Below, one piece after another: positions 16,918 to 25,809 of a DNA stretch of 64,000 nucleotides (its first letter is position 1; each line of letters opens with the position of its first letter). The notes below the pieces were generated by a model, which was not told the DNA's origin, did not search any database, and saw only the letters and a program-made list of their open reading frames with translations. This DNA is from an uncultured Prevotella sp. (GTDB lineage Bacteria; Bacteroidota; Bacteroidia; Bacteroidales; Bacteroidaceae): the NCBI GenBank assembly GCA_946999045.1, contig CAMQBR010000006.1, positions 1-64,000 on the forward strand. Reading direction: 5' to 3'. The position numbers were made by a program, and so were the translations under genes.

Positions 16918-17559
16918 TTATTTCGAAATCTTCTTTCTGATAATTGTTAATCCATCTCGAATAGGCAGGATAACCTTTTCTACCCGTTTGTCGTTAGTAA
17001 TGTAATCGTTAAAGTGAACAATGCCCTGTGTTTGTGCATCGTGCTCATAATGAGGGTCAATAACGTGTCCATCCCACAATGTGTTGTCGGCAAGAATAAA
17101 GCCACCAGGTTTTAACAGCTTTATTATTGTTTCGTATGTGTCAATGTAGGTTCGCTTATCACCATCGATAAATGCCATATCAAATTTGATGTTTAGCTTG
17201 GGTGCTTCTATGTTGGCATCTCCAATAATGAAGTGAATACGCTTGCCTACACTGCTGTTTTCTATCCATGGACGAGTAAAATCTTCCATTTCATCGTTTA
17301 TTTCAAACGTATATAGTTGTGCGTTACCGCTCAATCCTTCTGCCATACATATAGCACTATATCCGCTAAATGTTCCTACTTCTATAATATTTTGTGGCTT
17401 TATCATCTCTACCAGCATTTTTAATAGTCGCCCTTGCAAGTGTCCACTTGCCATACGTCCATGCACTGTGTGTATATTGGTGGCACGATATAGGCGGTAT
17501 AGGTAATTGCCTTCCTTATCAATGTGTGAGAGAAGATAGCTTTCTAAATCATAATTCAT
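16918..17559 (-). CDS. SAM-dependent O-methyltransferase (caffeoyl-CoA O-methyltransferase-like)
   Basis: A 213-residue class I methyltransferase of the family-3 O-methyltransferase group. The SAM-binding motif is IIEVGTFSGYSAICMA (about residues 59-74). The metal/substrate region is DMAFIDGDKRTY (about 126-137), followed by GGFILADNTLW (about 152-162). Bacterial members methylate catechol-like or unknown hydroxyls and need Mg2+; the substrate is not predictable. It ends close to the convergent acyltransferase gene (78 bp) and starts 140 bp after the end of aroQ, so it may share that transcript. Confidence 0.9.
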   Translation of the reverse strand: MNYDLESYLLSHIDKEGNYLYRLYRATNIHTVHGRMASGHLQGRLLKMLVEMIKPQNIIEVGTFSGYSAICMAEGLSGNAQLYTFEINDEMEDFTRPWIENSSVGKRIHFIIGDANIEAPKLNIKFDMAFIDGDKRTYIDTYETIIKLLKPGGFILADNTLWDGHVIDPHYEHDAQTQGIVHFNDYITNDKRVEKVILPIRDGLTIIRKKISK

Positions 17560-17698
17560 AGGTTGATTAGTTTATAAGTTCTCAAGTTTTATGAGTTTTA
17601 CAAGGAAGAAGGTTTATGCAAGTACCAGTTGTGGTGGCGTGTTTTTCTATGCATTTCTATGGTTATTTACTGGTCAACTTGTTACCTCGTTCGTTTGT

Positions 17699-18118
17699 CT
17701 ACTGATTAATAATTGCTTCGATTGCCAATTTATACGAGTTCAATCCGAAGCCTGCAATGACACCAAGGCATGCCAATGAAATCATACTTTTATGGCGAAA
17801 ATCCTCACGAGTATGAATGTTTGAGATGTGAACTTCTATTACAGGTGTGGTGATTGCCTTGATACAATCTAATAAAGCAATGCTGGTATGTGTGTAAGCC
17901 CCTGCATTTAGCACGATTCCATCGTACGAAAAGCCTACTTCTTGCATCTTATTGATAAGTTCGCCCTCTATGTTATTTTGGTAATAACCTATGTTTATAT
18001 CGGGAAATTGCGAACGTAACTTGGGTAAAAATGCATCGAAAGTGCAATTACCATAGATGGCTGGTTCTCGTTTGCCTAACAAATTGAGGTTAGGACCATT
18101 GATAATCATTATTTTCAT
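17699..18118 (-). CDS. aroQ: 3-dehydroquinate dehydratase, type II
   Basis: AroQ catalyses dehydration of 3-dehydroquinate to 3-dehydroshikimate in the shikimate pathway. The 139-residue protein begins with the type II signature IINGPNLNLLGKREP (about residues 5-19), including the lid Arg. It has GIVLNAGAYTHTSIAL (about 85-100) and the catalytic-region EVHISN (about 114-119). Length is typical of the dodecameric enzyme. It is divergent from xerD with a short shared promoter region. Confidence 0.96.
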   Translation of the reverse strand: MKIMIINGPNLNLLGKREPAIYGNCTFDAFLPKLRSQFPDINIGYYQNNIEGELINKMQEVGFSYDGIVLNAGAYTHTSIALLDCIKAITTPVIEVHISNIHTREDFRHKSMISLACLGVIAGFGLNSYKLAIEAIINQ

Positions 18119-18135
18119 AATTCACCTTATTTGTT

Positions 18136-18143
18136 TATCTTTG
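18136..18143 (+). promoter_or_regulatory. Bacteroidetes -7-like box upstream of xerD
   Basis: TATCTTTG matches TAnnTTTG. The -33 region (TTTTC near 18112) is weak. The implied transcript starts near 18150, upstream of both candidate xerD start codons. Confidence 0.45.
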
Positions 18144-18227
18144 CAGGGATAGTGTGAGTATAACTCAATGAAAACGAATTTGAATTTTGAGTTAACGCCT
18201 ATCTTTTTTGCAAAAATACGTATTAAA

Positions 18228-19184
18228 ATGGAAAGCAACAAGAAAACAACTACAGATATTGTAAGGGCTTATACTCGCTATTTGAAGTTAGAACGTAACT
18301 ACTCACCCAACACGTTGGCAGCTTATCAAAATGATTTGAAGTGGTTGTTGGACTTCTGTAAGCAACATTCTTTGCAACCAATAAACCTCTCTCTTGCTGA
18401 TTTGCAGTTGTTTGCAGGTACGTTGCATGAGTATCGCATCGGTCCAACTTCGCAGGCTCGTATCTTGAGTGGTATCCGGTCGTTTTACAAATATCTGCTG
18501 TTATCGGGCGAAATAGAGCAAAATCCTACCGAATTGTTAGAGTCTCCTCACCTTGGAGAACATCTTCCAGAGGTGTTATCTACCCAAGAAGTAGACATGA
18601 TAGAAGATAGTATTGACCTTTCAAAGCCTGAAGGACAACGCAATAAGACTATTATAGAAGTGTTATTCTCGTGTGGTTTGCGTGTGTCTGAGCTGATTAA
18701 TCTCAAGCTATCCAATCTATATTTGGACGAACAGTTTATTCGTGTCATGGGTAAAGGCAGCAAAGAACGACTGGTTCCTATTTCTCCAAAGGCGATAAAA
18801 GAATTAAAGTATTGGTTTGCAGATCGTAATTTGATGAAAATTCAAGTTGGTGAAGAAGATTTTGTTTTTCTTAATAGGCGCGGAAGACATCTTACCCGAA
18901 CCATGATACTTATTATGCTAAAGCAACAAGCTGTCGTGGCTGGCATTACCAAAACTATTTCTCCGCATACTCTTCGACACTCGTTTGCTACCGAATTGCT
19001 AAAGGGCGGAGCCGATTTGCGTGCCATACAAGCCATGCTGGGACATGAAAGTATCGGCACAACCGAGATTTATACGCACATAGATACCTCTACTTTGCGC
19101 AACGAAATATTGTTGCATCATCCGCGAAACATTCGTTACAGGGAGCAAAAGGCATTGCAGGAGAAGCAACATCAAAAAAAATAA
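18228..19184 (+). CDS. xerD: Tyrosine recombinase XerD-like
   Basis: A site-specific tyrosine recombinase of the XerC/XerD group, which resolves chromosome dimers at dif. The N-terminal core-binding domain begins YTRYLKLERNYSPNTLAAY. Catalytic residues are visible: Arg in FSCGLRVSELINL, Lys in MGKGSKERLVPI, His/Arg in SPHTLRHSFAT, His in LGHESIGTTEIYTH, and the nucleophile Tyr in the same motif. The ATG at 18228 (318 residues) gives the usual family length; an in-frame ATG at 18168 would add 20 residues resembling leader sequence. Two XerC/D-type genes are common, so the symbol is by overall resemblance. The LysR gene follows 20 bp later. Confidence 0.9.
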   Translation: MESNKKTTTDIVRAYTRYLKLERNYSPNTLAAYQNDLKWLLDFCKQHSLQPINLSLADLQLFAGTLHEYRIGPTSQARILSGIRSFYKYLLLSGEIEQNPTELLESPHLGEHLPEVLSTQEVDMIEDSIDLSKPEGQRNKTIIEVLFSCGLRVSELINLKLSNLYLDEQFIRVMGKGSKERLVPISPKAIKELKYWFADRNLMKIQVGEEDFVFLNRRGRHLTRTMILIMLKQQAVVAGITKTISPHTLRHSFATELLKGGADLRAIQAMLGHESIGTTEIYTHIDTSTLRNEILLHHPRNIRYREQKALQEKQHQKK

Positions 19185-19204
19185 CCGTCACTTATCCTAT
19201 ATTT

Positions 19205-20095
19205 ATGGACATCAACTTACAGGTATTTAGGAGCGTAGCTCACCACTTAAGCTTTACAAAGGCATCGAAAGAACTCTTTATGAGTCAGCCAGCTATCTCT
19301 AAACACATTCAAAAACTGGAGGCTCATTATCATGTCAGGCTTTTTAATCGGTATGGTAATCGTATCTCTCTCACGTCTGCTGGGCAGCTGTTGCTTCGGC
19401 ATAGTGATAAATTAGTAGCCGATTATCAGCGGTTAGATTTTGAGATGAACCAACTGCACCAGCGTGTCAGTGGTGAAATTCGTATTGGAGCGAGCACCAC
19501 GATATCACAATATGAGTTGCCAAAAATGCTGGCTGACTTCCTTGAAAACTACCCTCACACCCACGTGTCGGTGGTAAGTGGCAATTCAAGGGATATAGAG
19601 ACCGCCATCATTCAAGGCAAAATAGATGTGGGAATGATAGAGGGAACGGTTAGACAACCTCACCTTAAATATGCTGTGATGATGAAAGATGAGTTGGTAG
19701 CCATTGTAAAACCGTCGCACATATTAGCTTCTAAAGATAGCATTATGTTGAATGAACTGTGCCAACAACCATTGGTATTGCGCGAAATGGGGTCGGGTAC
19801 GCTTGATGTCTTCGAACAAGAGCTGAAAAAACACCAGTTAACGATTGCAGACATGAACGTCCAGATAAACCTTGGCAGTACCGAAAGTATCAAGCGTTTT
19901 ATCCTGCATTCTAACTGCATGGGCATCGTTTCCATCCGCGCGGTCGATAAAGAACTGCTTCGTGGAGAACTAAAAGTTATCGAAATAGACGATCTAACCT
20001 TAATAAGAGACTTCGTTTTTGTAGAAAAACAAGGCGAAACATCTCCCTTGGTCAATATCTTTAAGCGGTTTATAACCTTCCATTATAAGGCATAG
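19205..20095 (+). CDS. LysR-family transcriptional regulator (YeiE-like)
   Basis: A 296-residue LysR-type regulator with an N-terminal winged helix-turn-helix (FRSVAHHLSFTKASKEL, then QPAISKHIQKLE at about residues 29-40). The C-terminal periplasmic-binding-like effector domain begins GEIRIGASTTISQYELP. It starts 20 bp after xerD and is followed 70 bp later by a YeiH-type exporter. The YeiE/YeiH pairing is known from enteric bacteria, where YeiE responds to sulfite/cysteine metabolism. Regulation of the downstream exporter is therefore inferred from position and family. The effector is not determined. Confidence 0.9.
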   Translation: MDINLQVFRSVAHHLSFTKASKELFMSQPAISKHIQKLEAHYHVRLFNRYGNRISLTSAGQLLLRHSDKLVADYQRLDFEMNQLHQRVSGEIRIGASTTISQYELPKMLADFLENYPHTHVSVVSGNSRDIETAIIQGKIDVGMIEGTVRQPHLKYAVMMKDELVAIVKPSHILASKDSIMLNELCQQPLVLREMGSGTLDVFEQELKKHQLTIADMNVQINLGSTESIKRFILHSNCMGIVSIRAVDKELLRGELKVIEIDDLTLIRDFVFVEKQGETSPLVNIFKRFITFHYKA

Positions 20096-20165
20096 TTATT
20101 TGATATAACAACATAGCTTTATCTTTTCATACCTTTGCACTTTCATTATTTAAAAAGTAAAGTAA

Positions 20166-21206
20166 ATGTTCAGTGAAAAGAGAAGCAGTATGCTACATGG
20201 CGTACTCTTGATAACTTTGTTTTCGTTAGCCGCCTTTTATATCGGCGATATGGGGTTTGTAAAAAGTCTGTCGTTTAGTCCTATGATTGTTGGTATCATT
20301 CTTGGCATGCTTTATGCCAATAGTTTGCGTAATAATTTACCCGAAACTTGGGTGCCTGGTATCAACTTTTGCTCTAAACGCATCTTACGAATAGGTATCA
20401 TATTGTATGGCTTTCGTCTTACATTTCAGGACGTAACGGTAGTTGGTTTGTCGGCTATTGTGATAGATGCCATTGTTGTTATGGTTACTGTTGGGGGCGG
20501 AATTCTGATAGGAAAGCTGTTAAAAATGGACAGAGGTGTAACACTTCTCACCTCTATGGGCAGTGGTATTTGTGGCGCAGCAGCTGTGTTAGGAACAGAA
20601 TCTGCCCTTAATACCAAGCCATACAAAACAGCAGTGGCAGTTTCTACAGTTGTTATTTTTGGTACATTGTCTATGTTTTTGTATCCTATCCTTTACCATA
20701 ATGGCATCATAGCCCTTTCTCCAGAAGCCATGGGTATTATGACTGGTTCAACTGTTCATGAGGTAGCTCATGTTGTAGGAGCAGGAAATGCCATGGGGCA
20801 TGATGTTTCTAACGTTGCTATTATCGTCAAGATGATACGTGTGATGATGTTGGTACCCATGCTATTACTGATTAGTTGGGCGGTTGCTCACTATCGTTCT
20901 ACACACAATGATGCCGAAAGGGCAAAGGGAAAGATAACCATTCCTTGGTTTGCTATCTTATTTTTAGTTGTCATAGGATTTAATTCCTTGAACCTGTTAC
21001 CAGCTGATATAGTAGAATTTATTAACCAATTTGACACCTTTTTGTTGACCATGGCGATGACGGCCCTTGGTGCAGAAACCAGTATTGATAAATTCAAGCG
21101 AGCAGGAGTCAAACCCTTTGTTTTAGCAACCTTGTTGTACGTATGGTTGTTAGGTGGAGGCTATTGTTTGGCTAAATTTGTTTTGCCCATGATAAGTGCG
21201 GCTTAA
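20166..21206 (+). CDS. YeiH/UPF0324-family putative sulfate exporter
   Basis: A 346-residue membrane protein with about ten hydrophobic segments and the UPF0324 (Cons_hypoth698) hallmarks. These are MGSGICGAAAVLGTESAL (about residues 130-147), GIMTGSTVHEVAHVVGAG (about 189-206) and the conserved GFNSL/ALGAETSIDKFK near the C-terminus. Members are proposed anion (sulfate/sulfite) exporters; transport has rarely been shown. The adjacent LysR regulator is probably its local controller. A strong UUCG-capped terminator ends the unit at 21239-21274. Confidence 0.9.
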   Translation: MFSEKRSSMLHGVLLITLFSLAAFYIGDMGFVKSLSFSPMIVGIILGMLYANSLRNNLPETWVPGINFCSKRILRIGIILYGFRLTFQDVTVVGLSAIVIDAIVVMVTVGGGILIGKLLKMDRGVTLLTSMGSGICGAAAVLGTESALNTKPYKTAVAVSTVVIFGTLSMFLYPILYHNGIIALSPEAMGIMTGSTVHEVAHVVGAGNAMGHDVSNVAIIVKMIRVMMLVPMLLLISWAVAHYRSTHNDAERAKGKITIPWFAILFLVVIGFNSLNLLPADIVEFINQFDTFLLTMAMTALGAETSIDKFKRAGVKPFVLATLLYVWLLGGGYCLAKFVLPMISAA

Positions 21207-21238
21207 GATGGTAGTAAACCAATGGTAACGAATAAAAA

Positions 21239-21274
21239 GCCATTTGCTTTCTTCGGAAAGCAAATGGCGTTTTT
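21239..21274 (+). terminator. Strong intrinsic terminator with UUCG tetraloop
   Basis: A perfect 13-bp stem (GCCATTTGCTTTC at 21239-21251 with 21256-21268) closes on a C-TTCG-G tetraloop and is followed by GTTTTT. It lies 33 bp after the exporter gene. Confidence 0.92.
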
Positions 21275-21443
21275 GTGTATATTCAGAAAAACAATACAGA
21301 GAGTTGGTAAAAAGAAACGCAAAAAGGTTATAAGTTTGTATGATTTAATTTGTACCTTTGTCATAGCTGTTAACGATTAGCGAAGAGATAGTTCGTAATG
21401 ATTGACGAATTGCTTCTAATGGTAGGAAGAATGTATTAGACAG

Positions 21444-22780
21444 ATGAGATATAGCCAACAAGTGGACTTTACCGATATTATAGCAGAGCCTTTGCCTGAT
21501 TTCTATTTCAATAATGGAACTCATGAACGACAAGAGAAAGGAACTTTAAGAGTGCTTTCTCTATTTTCTGGTTGTGGGGGAATGGATATAGGCTTGGAAG
21601 GAGGTTTTATATGTCATCAGAAATCGGTTGGAAAAGGCGAATGGATAGAGCAAAGAGTGAATGATAATTGGGTTCTTCTTCGTAGAAATGTATTTCGGAC
21701 AGTTTTCGCTTGCGACATCTTAAAAGATGCAAAACATACATGGTTGCGTTACATGTCGCATTACAAGGTTAATCCCGAGATTTATCATTTGGAGAGCATT
21801 GTAGATTTGGTAAAACAGCATTACGCAGGTTTTGATATATTCCCAAAGAACATAGATGTGGTTACAGGAGGCTTTCCTTGTCAGGATTTCAGTGTTGCAG
21901 GCAAGCGAAAGGGTTTTGATTCTGCTATATTGCACAATGGAGAAAGAAGGCTGAACAGCAACATTGCGCGTCCGAAGAGACACGAGGAAAGTTATATATG
22001 TGGATGAAGCAGGTTATTGACATTGTGCAACCAAAGATGTTCATAGCCGAGAACGTAAAAGGCTTGGTGAGTCTTGGCGATGTAAAAGATATCATACAAA
22101 ATGATTTTTCGAGTGCTAATGGAAATGACTATATCGTATTGGAACCACAGATTTTGCACGCTGCCAACTATGGTGTACCTGAAAAACGAGAAAGAGTTAT
22201 CTTTATTGGTATCAAGCGTTCGGCACTCACGTCCCATGCTGCACAAGCTTTACAGAAAAAAGTTGTTCCTGATAAATACAACCCTTATCCTGCGCCGACA
22301 CATAATTTTAATTTATCTCTTTCGCATCTTCTTTCTCCTGTAACATGTAGAGATGTGTTAGCAGAGCTTCCAGAACCCAAACTTTCAGTGGACTTAGCGC
22401 AGCAATCGTTTTCTTCTGCAAAGTTTCTTAGTAACGGAAGTCAAGGACAAACAGAAATAAATTTGGATAGTGTAGCCCCCACTATTCGCTCCGAGCATCA
22501 TGGAAACATTGAATTTAGACGTCTCTCATTAGAACATGGGGGCATGATTACGGACGAGTTAAGTCGAGGCTTAAGGGAAAGACGGCTGACACCTCGTGAA
22601 TGCGCCTTGATACAAACTTTTCCACCAGACTATCCTTTTGTTTTTTATAAGAATAATACTAAACGGTATCAAGTAAGTCCTTCGGGAGCTTACCGAGTTA
22701 TTGGAAATGCAGTTCCTCCCGTGTTGGCTTACAATATAGCGCGAAGAATACAGGAAGTATGGTCATTATATTTTGGATAA
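21444..22780 (+). pseudogene. C5-cytosine DNA methyltransferase, interrupted by a frameshift
   Basis: Two overlapping frames (21444-22007 and 21998-22780) together make one Dcm-type methyltransferase. The first has motif I (LSLFSGCGGMDIGLEGGF) and the catalytic motif IV (GGFPCQDFSVAGKRKGF). The second has motif VI (FIAENVKGL), VIII (ANYGVPEKRERVIFIG), IX (RRLTPRECALIQTFP) and X (YRVIGNAVPPVLAYNIARRI). The family string SEETRGKLYMWMKQ is read in the second frame from 21971. Removing 2 nt from GCGCG at 21966-21970 joins the frames as IASEETRG, so a dinucleotide slip explains the break. No restriction endonuclease gene adjoins it, so it looks like an orphan or residual methyltransferase. Confidence 0.85.
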
Positions 22781-22826
22781 GGATGGAAATAAGAAATATG
22801 TACATGGTAGGTTGAATAGATATCAA

Positions 22827-23702
22827 TTATTCCCCCTTAACAATACGTCGCACCTCTTCAATGCTTCTGTCAAAGGGTCCGCTGTGTTCTAACTTGAGTG
22901 TACACATGGCAGCGGCAAACTTTCCTGCCTCTTCGAAGCCCATTCCTTGTGAGCGACAGTACAAAAAGCCAGCCGAATAGGTGTCGCCACACCCCGTAGC
23001 ATCTACTACTTTTCTCGGTGCATAGGCGGGGATGTCGTAAAAATGGTTATTGGCATAAATGATAGAGCCCTCACTTCCCAGTGTTACGATAACCTCTTTC
23101 ACACCATATGCATGTAACTTGCGTGCGGCATCGTAGGGAGATGAATAACCTGTTATCACCTTCATTTCGTGCTCATTTATCTTGATAATATCAGTACATG
23201 ACAGTATTTCCTGCTTATCTTTCCAGTCTATGGCATGCACATCTTCTCCTTTCACCTCTCTAAGAAATCCCTGTGCATCAATAGATATACTGCCTTTGGT
23301 AGATAAATACTTGATAACCTCTGGTGAAAAATCATCATTGAGCAATGAACCAATATGATAAATCTTGGCTTTTATGAGCTTCATTTCATCAATAGTGAAT
23401 GCATCTGCCTTAGCCAATACCCGTTGTGTACGGTTGTTCAGACTTCTATAGTATTTGTTTTCAAAGAAAACAGTGTGCTTGCTGGGATATACTTTTACAT
23501 TAATTCCTTTCTTTTGTATATTCTGAACTACAGGCATATCTTGTTCACCCACCTTGGTAACAAGTTGGAACGATACCTCTTTGGGCAAATGCTGAATAGC
23601 ATGAGCCACATAAAACGATGTGCCTCCCGACATCAATACTATTTGCTGAGGTGTTATTATTTTATCTCTGGTAATATGTCCTATGCAACATATATCTATC
23701 AT
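22827..23702 (-). CDS. PfkB-family carbohydrate/nucleoside kinase
   Basis: A 291-residue ribokinase-type sugar kinase. The N-terminal MIDICCIGHITRDKI and MSGGTSFYVAHA (about residues 24-35) correspond to PfkB signature 1 and substrate-binding glycine pair. VVDATGCGDTYSAGFLY (about 234-250) is signature 2 with the catalytic Asp and anion hole. Members phosphorylate ribose, fructose, adenosine or related compounds; the substrate is not clear from sequence. It is monocistronic, convergent with the methyltransferase and divergent from the DEAD-box gene. Confidence 0.9.
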   Translation of the reverse strand: MIDICCIGHITRDKIITPQQIVLMSGGTSFYVAHAIQHLPKEVSFQLVTKVGEQDMPVVQNIQKKGINVKVYPSKHTVFFENKYYRSLNNRTQRVLAKADAFTIDEMKLIKAKIYHIGSLLNDDFSPEVIKYLSTKGSISIDAQGFLREVKGEDVHAIDWKDKQEILSCTDIIKINEHEMKVITGYSSPYDAARKLHAYGVKEVIVTLGSEGSIIYANNHFYDIPAYAPRKVVDATGCGDTYSAGFLYCRSQGMGFEEAGKFAAAMCTLKLEHSGPFDRSIEEVRRIVKGE

Positions 23703-23825
23703 CTGTGTTATTTTGTGGCAAAGTTACGCAAAAAACACAAAAAGTAAGGTACATACAGTCCAAATGTTTGTCGTAGCGATATTACATGGCACAAAGCCAA
23801 CGTAAAGAGAAAAATAAGTATTAGC

Positions 23826-23856
23826 TTTGCATATCCATTGAATAACCGTACCTTTG
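23826..23856 (+). promoter_or_regulatory. Promoter of the DEAD-box helicase gene
   Basis: TTTG at 23826-23829, exactly 19 bp, then TACCTTTG at 23849-23856, a consensus Bacteroidetes promoter. Transcription should start near 23863, leaving a leader of about 34 nt that contains a 19-bp tandem repeat. Confidence 0.82.
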
Positions 23857-23869
23857 CAAACGATTAAAC

Positions 23870-23907
23870 AAACGATTTTGAAGACATTAAACGATTTTGA
23901 AGACATT
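23870..23907 (+). repeat. Tandem 19-bp duplication across the helicase start codon
   Basis: AAACGATTTTGAAGACATT occurs twice in direct succession (23870-23888 and 23889-23907). The second copy carries the TTG start codon and first codons of the helicase gene. The first copy carries an equivalent TTG in a different frame. Confidence 0.9.
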
Positions 23908-25759
23908 TTTAGAATTAGGTGTTAACGAAGAGATTCGACACGCTATTGATGAGTTGGGATTTGTACATCCCATGCCCGTTCAGGAAGAAGTAATTCCTTA
24001 TTTGCTTGGAAACAAAAACGATGTGATTGCTTTAGCGCAAACAGGTACAGGTAAAACCGCAGCTTATGGTTTGCCTTTGTTGCAGAAAGTAGATACAAAA
24101 AGTAAACAAACACAAGCTGTTATTTTAAGTCCTACACGTGAATTGTGTTTACAAATAGCCGATGATTTAAAAGATTTTGCTAAGTACATTAAGGGGTTAC
24201 ATATAGAACCCGTATATGGAGGAGCAAGTATTGTTACGCAAATACATGCTCTCAAACATGGTGTGCAAGTTATTGTGGCTACTCCAGGACGGTTAATTGA
24301 TTTGATGAACCGCGGAGTTGCCAAGCTCGAACACGTTAACAATGTAGTGTTGGATGAGGCTGATGAGATGCTCAACATGGGTTTCTCAGAGAGTATTAAC
24401 TCCATTTTGGCAGGTATTCCAGAAAATCACAATACACTTCTCTTTTCGGCAACCATGAGTAAAGAGATAGAAAAAATAGCCCAAACGTATCTTCGTGATT
24501 ACAAAGAGATAGTGGTTGGTAGTAGAAATGAGGGAGCAGAGAATGTTAACCATATTTATTATATGGTGAATGCTAAAGACAAATACTTGGCTCTCAAGCG
24601 CATAGTTGACTATTATCCTCGTATTTTTGCCATTATTTTCTGTCGTACAAAGATAGAAACTCAAGAAGTTGCCAACAAACTTATTAAGGATGGATATAAT
24701 GCTGAGGCGTTGCATGGCGATTTGAGCCAGCAGCAACGCGACCTCACCATGCAGAAGTTCCGTCAACACGTTACCCAGTTGTTGGTGGCAACCGATGTAG
24801 CTGCACGTGGATTGGATGTGGACGACCTTACGCATGTCATCAACTTTGGTATGCCAGACGATATAGAGAGCTATACGCACCGCAGCGGACGAACAGGAAG
24901 AGCAGGTAAAAAAGGTACATCTATCTGTATTATTCACTCGCGTGAGCGGTACAAAGTGCGTGATGTAGAGAAGATTATAGGCAAAAAGTTTGTAGACGGT
25001 ACGCTGCCTACTCCACAAGAGATATGCGCCAAACAACTATACAAGGCGATGGGGGACATCGAAAAGATAGATGTTGATGAGGAGCAGATTGCACCTTTTA
25101 TTACAGAAATCAAACGCCACTTTGAATACGTTGACAAGGAAGATATTATCAAGAAAATTGTTACCCTAACCTTTGGACGCTTCTTGAATTATTATGCCAA
25201 TGCGCCCGAAATAGCGAAACCACAGATTAAGCGTAATGACAGAGAGGGCGCACGTGGCTCTCGTAGCAAAGGTAACACACGTAGTGAGCGTGGCAGCAGA
25301 GGCACACACACACCAGAAAAAGGATTCCGTCGCTTGTTTATCAATTTGGGTAAGGACGATGGTTTTTATCCAGGAGAGGTGATGCAGTTTATCAACAAGC
25401 ACGTTAAGGGCAAACAGCAGGTGGGGCATATCGATTTGTTAGGCAAAATATCTTATATCGAAGTTCCTGAAAAAGATGCCAATCTTGTTATCAAATCGCT
25501 TACAGGAAAAACGTATAAAGGGCGTGAGGTTCGTTGTAATAATGCCGATGAGCCAGGTCATGGACGCAAAAAAAAGAGTGAACGAGATAATAGCAACGGT
25601 TTTCATCGTACTGGAAAGAAAAATAAGCCTACCTCTCGCAAAAAAGAGGAGGGTAGAGATTGGCGACAGTTCTTTAATAAGTTGGATATTAAGTTGAAAG
25701 GCGAAGAGCCCGATTTCTCAGAAGAAGGCTGGGCAAGGCGTCGCCCCAAGAAGAAATAG
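23897..25759 (+). CDS. DEAD-box ATP-dependent RNA helicase (CsdA/DeaD-like)
   Basis: A 620-residue RNA helicase involved in RNA unwinding, for example ribosome assembly and cold adaptation. Core motifs appear in order: AQTGTGKTAAYGLP (I, about residues 45-58), PTRELCLQIA (Ia), DEADEMLNMGF (II, about 153-163), SATMS (III), TDVAARGLDV (V) and HRSGRTGRAGK (VI). A DbpA/CsdA-type RNA-binding domain (GFYPGEVMQFINKHVKGK, about 488-505) and a basic, charged tail follow. No ATG fits: the conserved N-terminus starts at a TTG (KTFLELGVNEEI) inside a tandem duplication. It has its own consensus promoter at 23826-23856. Confidence 0.94.
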   Translation: MKTFLELGVNEEIRHAIDELGFVHPMPVQEEVIPYLLGNKNDVIALAQTGTGKTAAYGLPLLQKVDTKSKQTQAVILSPTRELCLQIADDLKDFAKYIKGLHIEPVYGGASIVTQIHALKHGVQVIVATPGRLIDLMNRGVAKLEHVNNVVLDEADEMLNMGFSESINSILAGIPENHNTLLFSATMSKEIEKIAQTYLRDYKEIVVGSRNEGAENVNHIYYMVNAKDKYLALKRIVDYYPRIFAIIFCRTKIETQEVANKLIKDGYNAEALHGDLSQQQRDLTMQKFRQHVTQLLVATDVAARGLDVDDLTHVINFGMPDDIESYTHRSGRTGRAGKKGTSICIIHSRERYKVRDVEKIIGKKFVDGTLPTPQEICAKQLYKAMGDIEKIDVDEEQIAPFITEIKRHFEYVDKEDIIKKIVTLTFGRFLNYYANAPEIAKPQIKRNDREGARGSRSKGNTRSERGSRGTHTPEKGFRRLFINLGKDDGFYPGEVMQFINKHVKGKQQVGHIDLLGKISYIEVPEKDANLVIKSLTGKTYKGREVRCNNADEPGHGRKKKSERDNSNGFHRTGKKNKPTSRKKEEGRDWRQFFNKLDIKLKGEEPDFSEEGWARRRPKKK

Positions 25760-25767
25760 TTTTGCAA

Positions 25768-25809
25768 GGAGAGCAGACATAGGCTTAAAACCGCAAATAG
25801 CTGCTCTCC
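25768..25809 (+). terminator. Hairpin after the helicase gene
   Basis: GGAGAGCAG at 25768-25776 pairs perfectly with CTGCTCTCC at 25801-25809 across a 24-nt loop, 8 bp after the stop. There is no clear T-run, so it may be a 3'-end stabiliser rather than an intrinsic terminator. Confidence 0.5.

Noticed and set aside
21335..21360. Promoter of the C5-methyltransferase gene
   Set aside because: TACCTTTG at 21353-21360 fits the -7 box, but the nearest TTTG is only 14 bp away, outside the usual 18-20 bp spacing, so it was not called.
24386..25036. 216-codon minus-strand open frame inside the DEAD-box gene
   Set aside because: It is antisense to conserved helicase motifs and its composition (Cys/Thr/Ile-rich) is that of a shadow frame.
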